This document shows positions 17,423-26,649 of a stretch of DNA of 64,000 nt, in pieces. The notes below the pieces were generated by a model. That model ran no database searches. It saw nothing but the letters and a program-made list of their open reading frames with translations, and was not told where the DNA came from. The position numbers and the translations under genes were made by a program. Source of the DNA: Pseudomonas bubulae (lineage in GTDB: Bacteria; Pseudomonadota; Gammaproteobacteria; Pseudomonadales; Pseudomonadaceae); NCBI RefSeq assembly GCF_037023725.1, contig NZ_CP146077.1:1959001-2023000 (forward strand). The letters run 5' to 3'. Numbering within the stretch: the stretch's first letter is position 1; each line of letters starts with the position of its first letter.

Positions 17423-17454
17423 AATCCTTTGGATTACCCTATTTAAGGACGTTT

Positions 17455-18507
17455 ATGCACTCGCTCACCGTCGAACATCTGACCCAACTTCGCTTTGACG
17501 GCCTGCAGCTTTCAACCCTGAGGGCGCTGGGCGAGTACAGGGGCAAGCAAAAGCTGTTTGTCGCCCAATCGGCAGAAGCGCTCGCAGATCTCAAGCAGCA
17601 GGCAGTAATTGAGTCCGCAGAATCATCCAGCCGTCTGGAGGGCGTAATCGTTTCGCCCAGCCGCCTGAAATCCTTGATGATCAAAAATGCCCAGCCTAAA
17701 AGTCGCTCCGAGCAGGAAGTTGCCGGCTATCGGGATGCGCTGTCGCTGATACACGAAGCCTGCGATGCCATGCCTTTCTCGGAAGGCACGGTACGCCAGT
17801 TACATACGATTCTTTATCGATACTTGCCACAAGAGGGAGGCAGCTGGAAATCAACCAACAACGACATCATCGAGCGTCATCCTGATGGCAGTCTCAGGGT
17901 GAGATTCACACCCACTCCCGCTCATCTGACGCCGATGGCCATGAGTGATCTGCTAAGCCGCTATTACAGCGCAAATCAGCAAAAACTTGCCGATCCACTG
18001 GTTTTGGTTCCGTTGTGTGTTTTGGACTTTTTGTGTATCCACCCCTTTGCAGATGGCAACGGTCGCGTTGCACGCCTGCTGACTCTCTTGCTGCTCTATC
18101 AGTTTGATTACGTCGTAGGCCGTTTCATCAGCCTTGAGCGGATTTTTGAAGACAGCAAGGAGAGCTATTACGAAACCCTGGAGGCCAGCTCTGTTAATTG
18201 GCATTCAGGCACTCACGATGCAGGGCCTTGGCTCAATTACTTTTGGGGCGCGCTGATCAAAGCCTATAAAGAGTTTGAAGCGCGGGTTGGAACCATCGAG
18301 AAAAAGTACGGTAACAAGAGCAGCCGCGTTCGCATAGCCGTACTGAACCGTTCACTGCCTTTTTCAATCAGCGAGATTGAGCAGGCATGCCCCGGTACGA
18401 GCCGAGACACGGTGCGCCTGGTGTTACGCGCTTTGAAATCCGAAGGTTTGATTGAGTCCACCGGCAAGGGGCGAAGCGCGAAATGGCGCAATCGCCCCGT
18501 ACCCTGA
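17455..18507 (+). CDS. Fic-domain AMP-transferase with inhibitory helix and winged helix
   Basis: The 350-residue protein has an N-terminal Fic_N region with the autoinhibitory motif S-S-R-L-E-G (58-63, Glu62 being the blocking residue). The Fic core carries HPFADGNGR with catalytic His196, and the C-terminal winged helix covers about 280-345. Fic proteins transfer AMP or related groups to target hydroxyls. The inhibitory motif ahead of the core marks class II. No antitoxin is needed for this class and none is nearby. The target is unknown. The upstream region is more AT-rich than the surroundings, which may point to acquisition. Confidence 0.92.
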   Translation: MHSLTVEHLTQLRFDGLQLSTLRALGEYRGKQKLFVAQSAEALADLKQQAVIESAESSSRLEGVIVSPSRLKSLMIKNAQPKSRSEQEVAGYRDALSLIHEACDAMPFSEGTVRQLHTILYRYLPQEGGSWKSTNNDIIERHPDGSLRVRFTPTPAHLTPMAMSDLLSRYYSANQQKLADPLVLVPLCVLDFLCIHPFADGNGRVARLLTLLLLYQFDYVVGRFISLERIFEDSKESYYETLEASSVNWHSGTHDAGPWLNYFWGALIKAYKEFEARVGTIEKKYGNKSSRVRIAVLNRSLPFSISEIEQACPGTSRDTVRLVLRALKSEGLIESTGKGRSAKWRNRPVP

Positions 18508-18510
18508 AAC

Positions 18511-19128
18511 TTAATACCCCACCGTAAAGCGCTGGCGGGAATGCTTGGGCTGTTCGACCTCATCGAGCATGGCGATGGCAAAGTCGGCGAAGCTGATCCA
18601 GCTTTTGCCTTCGCTGTTGATCAGCAGGCGGTCGCTGCCCAGACGGAACTTGCCCGTGCGTTCGCCTTCGACAAATTCGGCCGAGGGTGACAGGAAGCTC
18701 CAGTCCAGGTCTTTTTCGCCGCGCAAGGTGTCGAGGTAGACGCCGCCCGCCGTGGCTTCAGGCCGGTATTCGTCGGGGAAGCCCGGGCTGTCGATGACTT
18801 TGGTGTCACCCGGCAGCATCAGTGAGCCTGCACCGCCCACAAACAGCAGGCGTTTGACCCCGGCTTTTTTTACCGGCTCGATAATGGCCGAGGCCGGCAG
18901 GGTCGAGAAATGCGCGGCGCTGAGCACCGCATCATGGCCAGCAACGGCGTCCTGCAAGGCCTGGGCGTTGTTGACATCGACATCCTTGACCACCACCCCC
19001 GCACGCTCACCCAGTTTTTTCGAGGCATTGCGGGCAATGGCCGTGACGCTGTGACCACGACGCAGGGCTTCTTCCAGCAGTTGGCTGCCGGCACGACCGG
19101 TAGCCCCGATGATTGCGATTTTGCTCAT
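18511..19128 (-). CDS. NAD(P)-binding atypical SDR (NmrA/YwnB-like)
   Basis: The 205-residue protein starts at ATG 19128 after GGAGAATATC. The Rossmann motif IGATGRAGS is present at residues 6-14. There is no Tyr-x-x-x-Lys catalytic pair of classical SDRs. It probably acts as an oxidoreductase or redox sensor on an unknown substrate. It lies 29 bases downstream of the MBL-fold gene in the same direction, so the two form an operon. Its 3' end almost touches the convergent Fic gene (3 bases). Confidence 0.85.
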   Translation of the reverse strand: MSKIAIIGATGRAGSQLLEEALRRGHSVTAIARNASKKLGERAGVVVKDVDVNNAQALQDAVAGHDAVLSAAHFSTLPASAIIEPVKKAGVKRLLFVGGAGSLMLPGDTKVIDSPGFPDEYRPEATAGGVYLDTLRGEKDLDWSFLSPSAEFVEGERTGKFRLGSDRLLINSEGKSWISFADFAIAMLDEVEQPKHSRQRFTVGY

Positions 19129-19157
19129 GATATTCTCCAGTGAGTAGGTAGTAGCGT

Positions 19158-20042
19158 TCACCACTGCATTTCGCCTTTGGCCACCTTGGCACTCAGTTCC
19201 AGCGAAGATTCTTCGCCCAGGTCCGGGTAGCGTTTTTTCATGGCCGCTATCAATTCGCCCGAGTTGCGGGCCTTGAGCGCCTCTTCGTCAAACGCCTTGA
19301 TGTAGTCGCGGGTGAAGTACACCGCTTTCAACGAGCGGTCGCTGTCACCCAGGTAATGGCCCGGTACCACGATTTTCGGTTGCAGGCTGTCGATACGTTT
19401 AAGGGTGGCCAGCCATTGCTTGTGCGATTGCGGTGTCTGGGTGTCGGCCATCCATACGTGCAGGTTGTCGGCCACTACCACTCCGCCCACCACCGCCTTG
19501 ATGGAAGGGATCCATACAAAGGTGCGGTCCGGTTGACGTCCGCTCAGGCCGACGATATCCAGTTCACGCCCTTCAAGGTCCAGGGTGTTGCCCTTGAGCA
19601 CCTGCGGCACGATCAACTGTTGCGGCATATCGGCCCCCATCTGCGGGCCCCAGAACGCCAGCTTGGCGTCTTTGGTCTGGTTGATATGCTCAACCACCGG
19701 CCCCGGGGCCACCACCTTGGCGTCAGGGAACGCCTGGGTCAGGGTCTCCAGGCCGAAGTAGTAGTCCGGGTCGCCGTGGCTGATATAGATGGTGGTCAGG
19801 TGTTTGCCGCTGGCGCGAATCTTGTCGACCACCTGGCGGGCCTGGGCCTTGCCAAATTGGGCATCGACCAGGATGGCGTCCTTGTCACCACTGATCAGCA
19901 CCGAAGAAACCGGGAAAATCGCCGCTGCACCGGGGTTGTACACGTCAAGGGTCAAAGGCGCCGGGGCCGCCGCCGCATGGGCTGCAAAACCCAGCATTGC
20001 AGCGCTGAGGGCAAAACGGCGAAGGGTGGAAAATCCGCTCAT
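19158..20042 (-). CDS. Exported MBL-fold protein with altered metal motif
   Basis: The 294-residue protein has a Sec signal peptide (cleavage after about AHAAAA, residue 26) and a metallo-beta-lactamase fold. Where the family has H-x-H-x-D-H, this protein reads S-H-G-D-P-D-Y-Y (88-95): the first His and the Asp remain, but the second and third His are Asp and Tyr. A later PGH is kept. Zinc binding would therefore be altered or lost. It is first in an operon with an SDR gene and is divergent from a LysR gene that likely controls it. The substrate is unknown. Confidence 0.85.
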   Translation of the reverse strand: MSGFSTLRRFALSAAMLGFAAHAAAAPAPLTLDVYNPGAAAIFPVSSVLISGDKDAILVDAQFGKAQARQVVDKIRASGKHLTTIYISHGDPDYYFGLETLTQAFPDAKVVAPGPVVEHINQTKDAKLAFWGPQMGADMPQQLIVPQVLKGNTLDLEGRELDIVGLSGRQPDRTFVWIPSIKAVVGGVVVADNLHVWMADTQTPQSHKQWLATLKRIDSLQPKIVVPGHYLGDSDRSLKAVYFTRDYIKAFDEEALKARNSGELIAAMKKRYPDLGEESSLELSAKVAKGEMQW

Positions 20043-20154
20043 GGGTGATTCCTGAATCAGTGGCCAGGGTTGGCGATGGACAGAGCTTAGTTGCCCGATC
20101 GCGAACTAAAAATGCGATGCTTGAACATAGTTTGTTTCAGATATCGGGCAGATC

Positions 20155-21060
20155 ATGGATCGTCTTATTGCAATGCGGGTGTTTGTCACCGTCGTCGACC
20201 TCGGTAGCCAGTCTGCGGCAGCCGACCACCTGGATCTGTCGCGCCCCGTGGTGTCGCGTTACCTGGCCGAACTTGAAGAGTGGGTGGGCGCACGCCTGAT
20301 GCACCGCACCACGCGCAAGCTGAGTCTGACGGCAGCGGGCAATGAAACCCTGCCGCGCTGCCGGCAGTTGCTGGAACTGGCCGACGACATGCAGGCCGCG
20401 GTGGATGTGCCCAGTGATGCGCCGCGGGGGCTGTTGCGGATCAGCGTCAGCACCTCGTTCGGCCAGGCGCAATTGGCGGCGGCAGTCACCGACTACGTAC
20501 GGCTTTACCCCCAGGTCAGCATCGACCTGCAGATGCTCGATCGTACCGTGAACCTGGTGGATGAACGCATCGACCTGGCAATTCGTACCAGCAATGACCT
20601 GGATCCGAGCCTGATTGCCCGCAAGCTGACCGTTTGTCGCTCGGTGCTGTGCGCATCCCCGGCCTATTTACGCCAACACTCGGCGCCGCAGCAGGTCGAT
20701 GACCTTAGTGGGCACAACTGCCTGACCCATTCCTACTACGGCAAGAGCATGTGGCATTTCACCTGCGAGGGTGAGGAGGTGTCGGTACCGGTGCAGGGCA
20801 ATATCAGCGCCAATGAAGCCAGCACCCTGTTGAGTGCCACACTGGCTGGCGCGGGAATTTCGCTGCTGCCCAGCTATCAGGCCGGGGTGTTTGTACAGCG
20901 CGGTGAGCTGGTGCGTCTGTTGCCCGAAGCAGAACCGCGCCTGATGAACATCTACGCGGTGTACGCCTCACGTAAACATATGCCGGCCACGCTGCGCAGC
21001 ATGCTCGACTTCCTCGCCGAGCGCTTTACCGACGAACCGGTGTGGGATAAATATCTATAG
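20155..21060 (+). CDS. LysR-family regulator next to the MBL/SDR operon
   Basis: The 301-residue protein opens MDRLIAMRVFVTVVDLGS, with the winged helix covering residues 1-60 (SQSAAADHLDLSRPVVSRYL) and a type 2 periplasmic-binding-like effector domain after it. It belongs to the group with DRTVNLVDERIDLAIR. A 112-base gap separates it from the divergent MBL-fold gene; regulation of that operon is inferred from layout. A short REP follows. Confidence 0.88.
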   Translation: MDRLIAMRVFVTVVDLGSQSAAADHLDLSRPVVSRYLAELEEWVGARLMHRTTRKLSLTAAGNETLPRCRQLLELADDMQAAVDVPSDAPRGLLRISVSTSFGQAQLAAAVTDYVRLYPQVSIDLQMLDRTVNLVDERIDLAIRTSNDLDPSLIARKLTVCRSVLCASPAYLRQHSAPQQVDDLSGHNCLTHSYYGKSMWHFTCEGEEVSVPVQGNISANEASTLLSATLAGAGISLLPSYQAGVFVQRGELVRLLPEAEPRLMNIYAVYASRKHMPATLRSMLDFLAERFTDEPVWDKYL

Positions 21061-21086
21061 ATACGCTGTTGCAGATCAAGCCCTAT

Positions 21087-21114
21087 TGTGGGAACGAGCC
21101 TGCTCGCTCCCACA
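21087..21114. repeat. Short REP palindrome
   Basis: TGTGGGAACGAGCC and TGCTCGCTCCCACA pair except for one base. It sits 27 bases after the LysR stop codon. It is the shortest copy of the REP family in the window. Confidence 0.8.
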
Positions 21115-21265
21115 AGTGCAGTTTTCCCTCGCTGCAGCGGCTACAGGAATTATATGTCTAGTCCATTTGAAGGATGAAATCGGGCACGACCACTCGTACA
21201 ACTGGCATGGCAAGAACCTGTGTCTGAACTAGCCTCAAAGCTGTGACGTCAAGGGAGCCAATGCC

Positions 21266-21433
21266 ATGACTACCAAAACAAAAACAACATGTATGACTGT
21301 TTTTATCGTTTTCGCTGCCGCTGTCCTGTTTGCAAGCGCTTGCTACCGCGCCGAGCAAACCCGCCAGGCAGCCGGATTGATCGCCAGTTGCAATGGCGCG
21401 CACTGCAATGCCATGTTCAGCGCTCTGAGGTAG
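21266..21433 (+). CDS. Small secreted or membrane peptide (55 aa), hypothetical
   Basis: ATG at 21266 is preceded by AAGGGAG at suitable distance and the frame stays open to TAG at 21433. The peptide has a basic Thr/Lys N terminus, a hydrophobic core (TVFIVFAAAVLFASA, about 11-25) and a polar tail with three Cys (residues 26, 44 and 49). That layout is a signal peptide or anchor with a disulfide-capable tail. No homologue is recalled. Evidence is limited to frame, ribosome site and signal-like profile. Confidence 0.5.
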   Translation: MTTKTKTTCMTVFIVFAAAVLFASACYRAEQTRQAAGLIASCNGAHCNAMFSALR

Positions 21434-21447
21434 GATGCCCCGGAGTG

Positions 21448-22329
21448 TCAGGGCGGGCTGATTATGTCAGTCCGCCCGGTTCGAAAAGTACTGGGTGATG
21501 TCCCACTCAGGCGTCGGAAAAACCGCGCAAAGTACGCCGGATCTGCAAAACCCAGTCTATCAGCCACTTCGCTGATGGTCATCGGTGTATAAATCAAATG
21601 ACGCTTGGCCTCCAATAACAACCGCTGGTGAATGATCTGCAACGCCGACTGTTCCGCCAGCTCGCGGCAGATGCTGTTCAAGTGCGCCACTGAAATCCCC
21701 ACCTGATGTGCCAACTGCTCAACACTGGGCTGCTGGCGAAACTGCGCCTCGACCCGTTGATTGAACAGGCCCAGATACTCGTGCCCCCGTGGTAGCAACT
21801 GTCGCGCCTCACGCCGCTGGAGCACCTGGCGTGCCACCCACACCAACAGCACGCTGACCAGCGACTGCAGCAGCATTTCGCGGGCAGGGCGTACGCTGTC
21901 GTATTCGCTTTGCAGCTCACTGAACAGGTTGTTGAGGTAATCACTGTCCTTGCCTGCGGGGTAACTGGCGACCCGCTGCAACAGACTGATGTTGTCGCCC
22001 AGCTGGGCTTGCAACTGCGCCACCAACGGCGCGGCCAGGGTCAGGACAAAGCCTTCTACGTTGGGCGAAAACTCAAACCCGTGCACGCACAAAGGCGGGA
22101 TAACCTGAACCGCCGATTGCTCCAGGATATGGCGCTGCCCCTCGACCTCAACCTGCGCCCGACCCTGGTGGACATAGAGCAACTGGCACAGGTCGGCGTG
22201 CCTGTGCGGGCGGATCTCCCAATCGTGGACGCGGCTGCGCAGCGATATGGTTTCGCAGTGCAGCAGATCGGGGCCAAGTCGGTCTTGCTGCTCGCCATAA
22301 AGCTTGAACACCGGGACTGAAGGAATCAT
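21448..22329 (-). CDS. pobR: AraC-family activator PobR
   Basis: The 293-residue protein starts at ATG 22329. A cupin-like N-terminal domain with HDWEIRPHRHADLCQLLYV binds the aromatic ligand in relatives, and a C-terminal pair of helix-turn-helix motifs (from about 190) ends in FADPAYFARFFRRLSG. The divergent gene is pobA, the expected target: PobR activates pobA when 4-hydroxybenzoate is present. The final bases form a GGGCGG/CCGCCC hairpin over the stop region (about 21451-21476). Confidence 0.9.
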   Translation of the reverse strand: MIPSVPVFKLYGEQQDRLGPDLLHCETISLRSRVHDWEIRPHRHADLCQLLYVHQGRAQVEVEGQRHILEQSAVQVIPPLCVHGFEFSPNVEGFVLTLAAPLVAQLQAQLGDNISLLQRVASYPAGKDSDYLNNLFSELQSEYDSVRPAREMLLQSLVSVLLVWVARQVLQRREARQLLPRGHEYLGLFNQRVEAQFRQQPSVEQLAHQVGISVAHLNSICRELAEQSALQIIHQRLLLEAKRHLIYTPMTISEVADRLGFADPAYFARFFRRLSGTSPSTFRTGRTDIISPP

Positions 22330-22457
22330 TGGCGTCGTACCTGTTGTCGTATCGTCGGCCGATAATCGCACTGATTGGCGAAAAGTACCGGTAATCCCAG
22401 GGTTATCACCTTCAATTGCTGCTCTCGCAAGCGAAAAATACAGGCACTAACCTATAA

Positions 22458-23687
<1,230 letters not shown>

Positions 23688-23744
23688 GATCCTATCGAGT
23701 ACACTGAGGGCCATCCGATACAAGCTTCGCCTACAGGTGTTCAC

Positions 23745-25262
23745 GTGACCAGTCTGAACCAGCCTCCCCAGGCCAAACCGGCCATTCGCAGCATTTTGAT
23801 TGCCCTGATGCTGGCGATTTTTCTGGGGGCGCTGGATCAGACCATCGTCGCCGTCTCCATGCCCGCCATTTCCGCCCAGTTCAAGGATGTCAGCCAGCTG
23901 GCGTGGGTGATTTCCGGCTATATGGTGGCCATGACCGTGGCGGTGCCGATCTACGGCAAGCTCGGTGACCTGTACGGGCGCCGCCGCCTGATGCTGTTCG
24001 GCATGGGCCTGTTTACCCTGGCTTCGCTGTTTTGCGGGCTGGCACAGAACATGGAGCAGTTGGTGCTGGCGCGGATCATTCAGGGCATTGGCGCCGGCGG
24101 GATGATTTCTGTCAGCCAGGCGATCATCGGCGATATCGTCCCGCCCCGTGAACGCGGCCGCTACCAGGGGTACTTCAGCAGCATGTATGCCCTGGCCAGC
24201 GTTGCCGGGCCGGTGCTGGGCGGTTATATGACCGAGTACCTGTCATGGCGCTGGGTATTCCTGATCAACCTGCCGCTGGGGCTGGCGGCCTGGTGGATCT
24301 CTCACCGTACCCTGGTCGGCCTGCCGGTGCCGCAGCGCAAACCCGTGATTGACTACCTGGGCACTATGTTGATGATCCTGGGCCTGACTTCACTGCTGCT
24401 GAGCATCACCTTTATCGGTCAGGGCCAAAGCTGGCGTGACCAGCAGGTGGCAGGCTTTCTAGGGGTGGCGCTGATTGCCCTGGCGCTGTTTGTCTGGCAT
24501 GAACGACGCACGCCAGAGCCGCTGCTGCCCATGCACCTGTTTGCCAACCGCAATGCAGTGCTGTGCTGGTGCACGGTATTTTTCACCAGTTTTCAGGCTA
24601 TTTCGCTGATTGTGCTGATGCCGCTGCGCTATCAGAGCATCACTGGCGCCGGTGCCGACAGCGCGGCCCTGCACCTGTTGCCGCTGGCCATCGGGTTGCC
24701 GATGGGGGCTTATTTTGCCGGTCGCATGACTTCGGTAACCGGGCGCTACAAACCGATGATCTTGAGCGGGGCGGCGCTGATGCCCCTGTCCATTTTGGGC
24801 ATGGCATTCAGCCCGCCAGGCGCCGAGTTGTTGAGCGGGGTGTTTATGCTGTTCAGCGGGATAGCTTCCGGCATGCAGTTCCCGACGTCACTGGTGGGCG
24901 CGCAGAACTCGGTGCAACAGCATGATATTGGCGTGGCGACCAGCACCACCAACCTGTTTCGTGCCCTGGGCGGGGCGATGGGGGTGGCCTTGATGTCGGC
25001 CCTGCTGCTGGCATTGCTGCATGACTCGTTACCGGTACCGGTCATGGGCCAGCCGCTGATTGGCGAAGGCAGCTCGGGCAATGTACTGCTCGACAGTCTG
25101 AGCGCGGTTCAGGGGCCGGCGCTGCAAAGCCTGAGAGCAGAACTGCTGCTGACCTTCCGTCATCTGTTGAGCATCAGTGCGGCAGTGTCATTGCTGGGGC
25201 TGGCGGCGGCGCTGGCGATGCCCGACCAGGTACTGCGCGGGCGTGAGGACAAGGCGCGCTAG
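23745..25262 (+). CDS. DHA2-family MFS exporter (14 TM, EmrB/QacA type)
   Basis: The 505-residue protein starts with GTG at 23745. It has about fourteen membrane helices, the motif GKLGDLYGRRRLMLFG in loop 2-3 and the drug-exporter motif SVAGPVLGGYM. It is 57 bases downstream of pobA and may be co-transcribed. A 4-hydroxybenzoate importer such as PcaK would belong to another MFS group, so export of an aromatic acid or of a toxic product is more likely than import. The substrate is unknown. Confidence 0.87.
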   Translation: MTSLNQPPQAKPAIRSILIALMLAIFLGALDQTIVAVSMPAISAQFKDVSQLAWVISGYMVAMTVAVPIYGKLGDLYGRRRLMLFGMGLFTLASLFCGLAQNMEQLVLARIIQGIGAGGMISVSQAIIGDIVPPRERGRYQGYFSSMYALASVAGPVLGGYMTEYLSWRWVFLINLPLGLAAWWISHRTLVGLPVPQRKPVIDYLGTMLMILGLTSLLLSITFIGQGQSWRDQQVAGFLGVALIALALFVWHERRTPEPLLPMHLFANRNAVLCWCTVFFTSFQAISLIVLMPLRYQSITGAGADSAALHLLPLAIGLPMGAYFAGRMTSVTGRYKPMILSGAALMPLSILGMAFSPPGAELLSGVFMLFSGIASGMQFPTSLVGAQNSVQQHDIGVATSTTNLFRALGGAMGVALMSALLLALLHDSLPVPVMGQPLIGEGSSGNVLLDSLSAVQGPALQSLRAELLLTFRHLLSISAAVSLLGLAAALAMPDQVLRGREDKAR

Positions 25263-25311
25263 GGCTGAACAAAAGCCCCGCGTCCCTCTCCCGAAAGGCC
25301 AGGGGGGTGGT

Positions 25312-26646
25312 TTATTCGGCACTTAAAAATGCTTCACGCGCCAACCCGTGGCGTTGCATTTTCTCATTCAGGGTACGTCGCGGCAGCTGCAGCTCATTGA
25401 GCACTGCCTTGATATCACCTTTATGCCGGGTCAGCGCCGCGCGCAGGCACTGCGCCTCGAAGGCTTCCTGTTGCGCCACCAGTGATTGCCCCGCGTCGGT
25501 GTCGGGCAATTGCGGCTCGCCCAAACCCAGCACATCCCGCTCGGCTACGTTGGCCAGCTCGCGCACATTGCCTGGCCAGGCATGGCTGAGCAGACGCGAC
25601 AGCTGCGGGCCGCTCAGCACTTGTGCACTGCGCCCCAGGCGTTCAGCGGCATTGCGTGAAAAGGCGTCGTACAACAAGGGAATATCCTCGCGCCGCTCAC
25701 GCAGCGGCGCCAGGCGTAATTCGGCCACGGTCAGGCGATAGGCCAGGTCTTCACGAAAGCGTCCGGCGCGAGCTTCGTCGAGCAGGTCGGGTTTGGTGGC
25801 GGCAACCACCCGCAAGTTCACGTTGATGCTCTGGTTGGAGCCCAGACGCTCGAGTTTTTGCTCCTGCAGCACTCGCAGCAGTTTGGCTTGCTGGGCCAGT
25901 GGCATGCTTTCGATTTCATCCAGAAACAAGGTGCCACCATCGGCGTACTCCAGCTTGCCGATGCGCTTGCCCTGGGCGCCGGTAAAGGCGCCGCTTTCAT
26001 GGCCGAACAATTCGGCTTCAAACAGTTGCTCGGGGATTGCCGAGCAGTTGAGGGCCACAAAGGGCTTGTCGGCACGTGGGCCAAAATCATGCAGGCAGCG
26101 GGCGACCAGCTCCTTGCCGCTGCCGGTCTCGCCGCGAATCAACACATTGACGGGCAGAGGCGCCAGTTCCAGGACCTGACGGCGCAAGGTCTGCAAGCTG
26201 CGCGATACCCCAAGCAGGCGCCCGTCGATCTGCTCACGCAGGTCTGCCTGCTCATGCAAGCGGCGGTTTTCCAGTACCAGTTGGCGCTTTTCCAGCGCGC
26301 GGCGCAGGCTGCTGAGCAGGGCTTCGGGGCTGAAGGGCTTTTCCAGAAAGTCGTAGGCGCCATCACGCATGGCTTCTACTGCCATGGGTACATCGCCATG
26401 GCCGGTCAGCAAGATCACCGGCAAATCCGCGTCCAGTTGCTGCAACCGGGTCAGCAGGGCCAGGCCGCCCATACCCGGCATGCGCACATCGCTGACAATC
26501 ACTCCGGCAAAATGCGCAGGCAACCGGTGCAGACAGTCTTCGGCGTTGTTGAAAAGCTGCACGTCAAAGCCGCTCAAGCTCAACCACTGTTCGACGGCAT
26601 TGCGAATACTGGCCTCATCATCGACCACGATCACCGAGTTGAGCAT
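25312..26646 (-). CDS. Sigma-54-dependent response regulator, DctD/MifR type
   Basis: The 444-residue protein has a receiver domain with Asp53 (VIVSDVRMPGMGG), an AAA+ domain with Walker A GETGSGKE (172-179) and the sigma-54 contact loop GAFTGA (219-224), and a Fis-type helix-turn-helix at the C terminus. This is the architecture of DctD and of MifR, regulators of C4-dicarboxylate and alpha-ketoglutarate uptake. It starts 3 bases after the kinase gene. Sigma-54 promoters with shared palindromes precede kgtP and dctA in this window and are natural targets. Whether it is DctD or MifR cannot be settled by eye. Confidence 0.9.
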   Translation of the reverse strand: MLNSVIVVDDEASIRNAVEQWLSLSGFDVQLFNNAEDCLHRLPAHFAGVIVSDVRMPGMGGLALLTRLQQLDADLPVILLTGHGDVPMAVEAMRDGAYDFLEKPFSPEALLSSLRRALEKRQLVLENRRLHEQADLREQIDGRLLGVSRSLQTLRRQVLELAPLPVNVLIRGETGSGKELVARCLHDFGPRADKPFVALNCSAIPEQLFEAELFGHESGAFTGAQGKRIGKLEYADGGTLFLDEIESMPLAQQAKLLRVLQEQKLERLGSNQSINVNLRVVAATKPDLLDEARAGRFREDLAYRLTVAELRLAPLRERREDIPLLYDAFSRNAAERLGRSAQVLSGPQLSRLLSHAWPGNVRELANVAERDVLGLGEPQLPDTDAGQSLVAQQEAFEAQCLRAALTRHKGDIKAVLNELQLPRRTLNEKMQRHGLAREAFLSAE

Positions 26647-26649
26647 GTC

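Noticed and set aside
17455-18507. Fic-based toxin-antitoxin module
   Set aside because: The inhibitory motif is within the same chain and no small antitoxin gene is adjacent, so it is not a two-gene toxin system.
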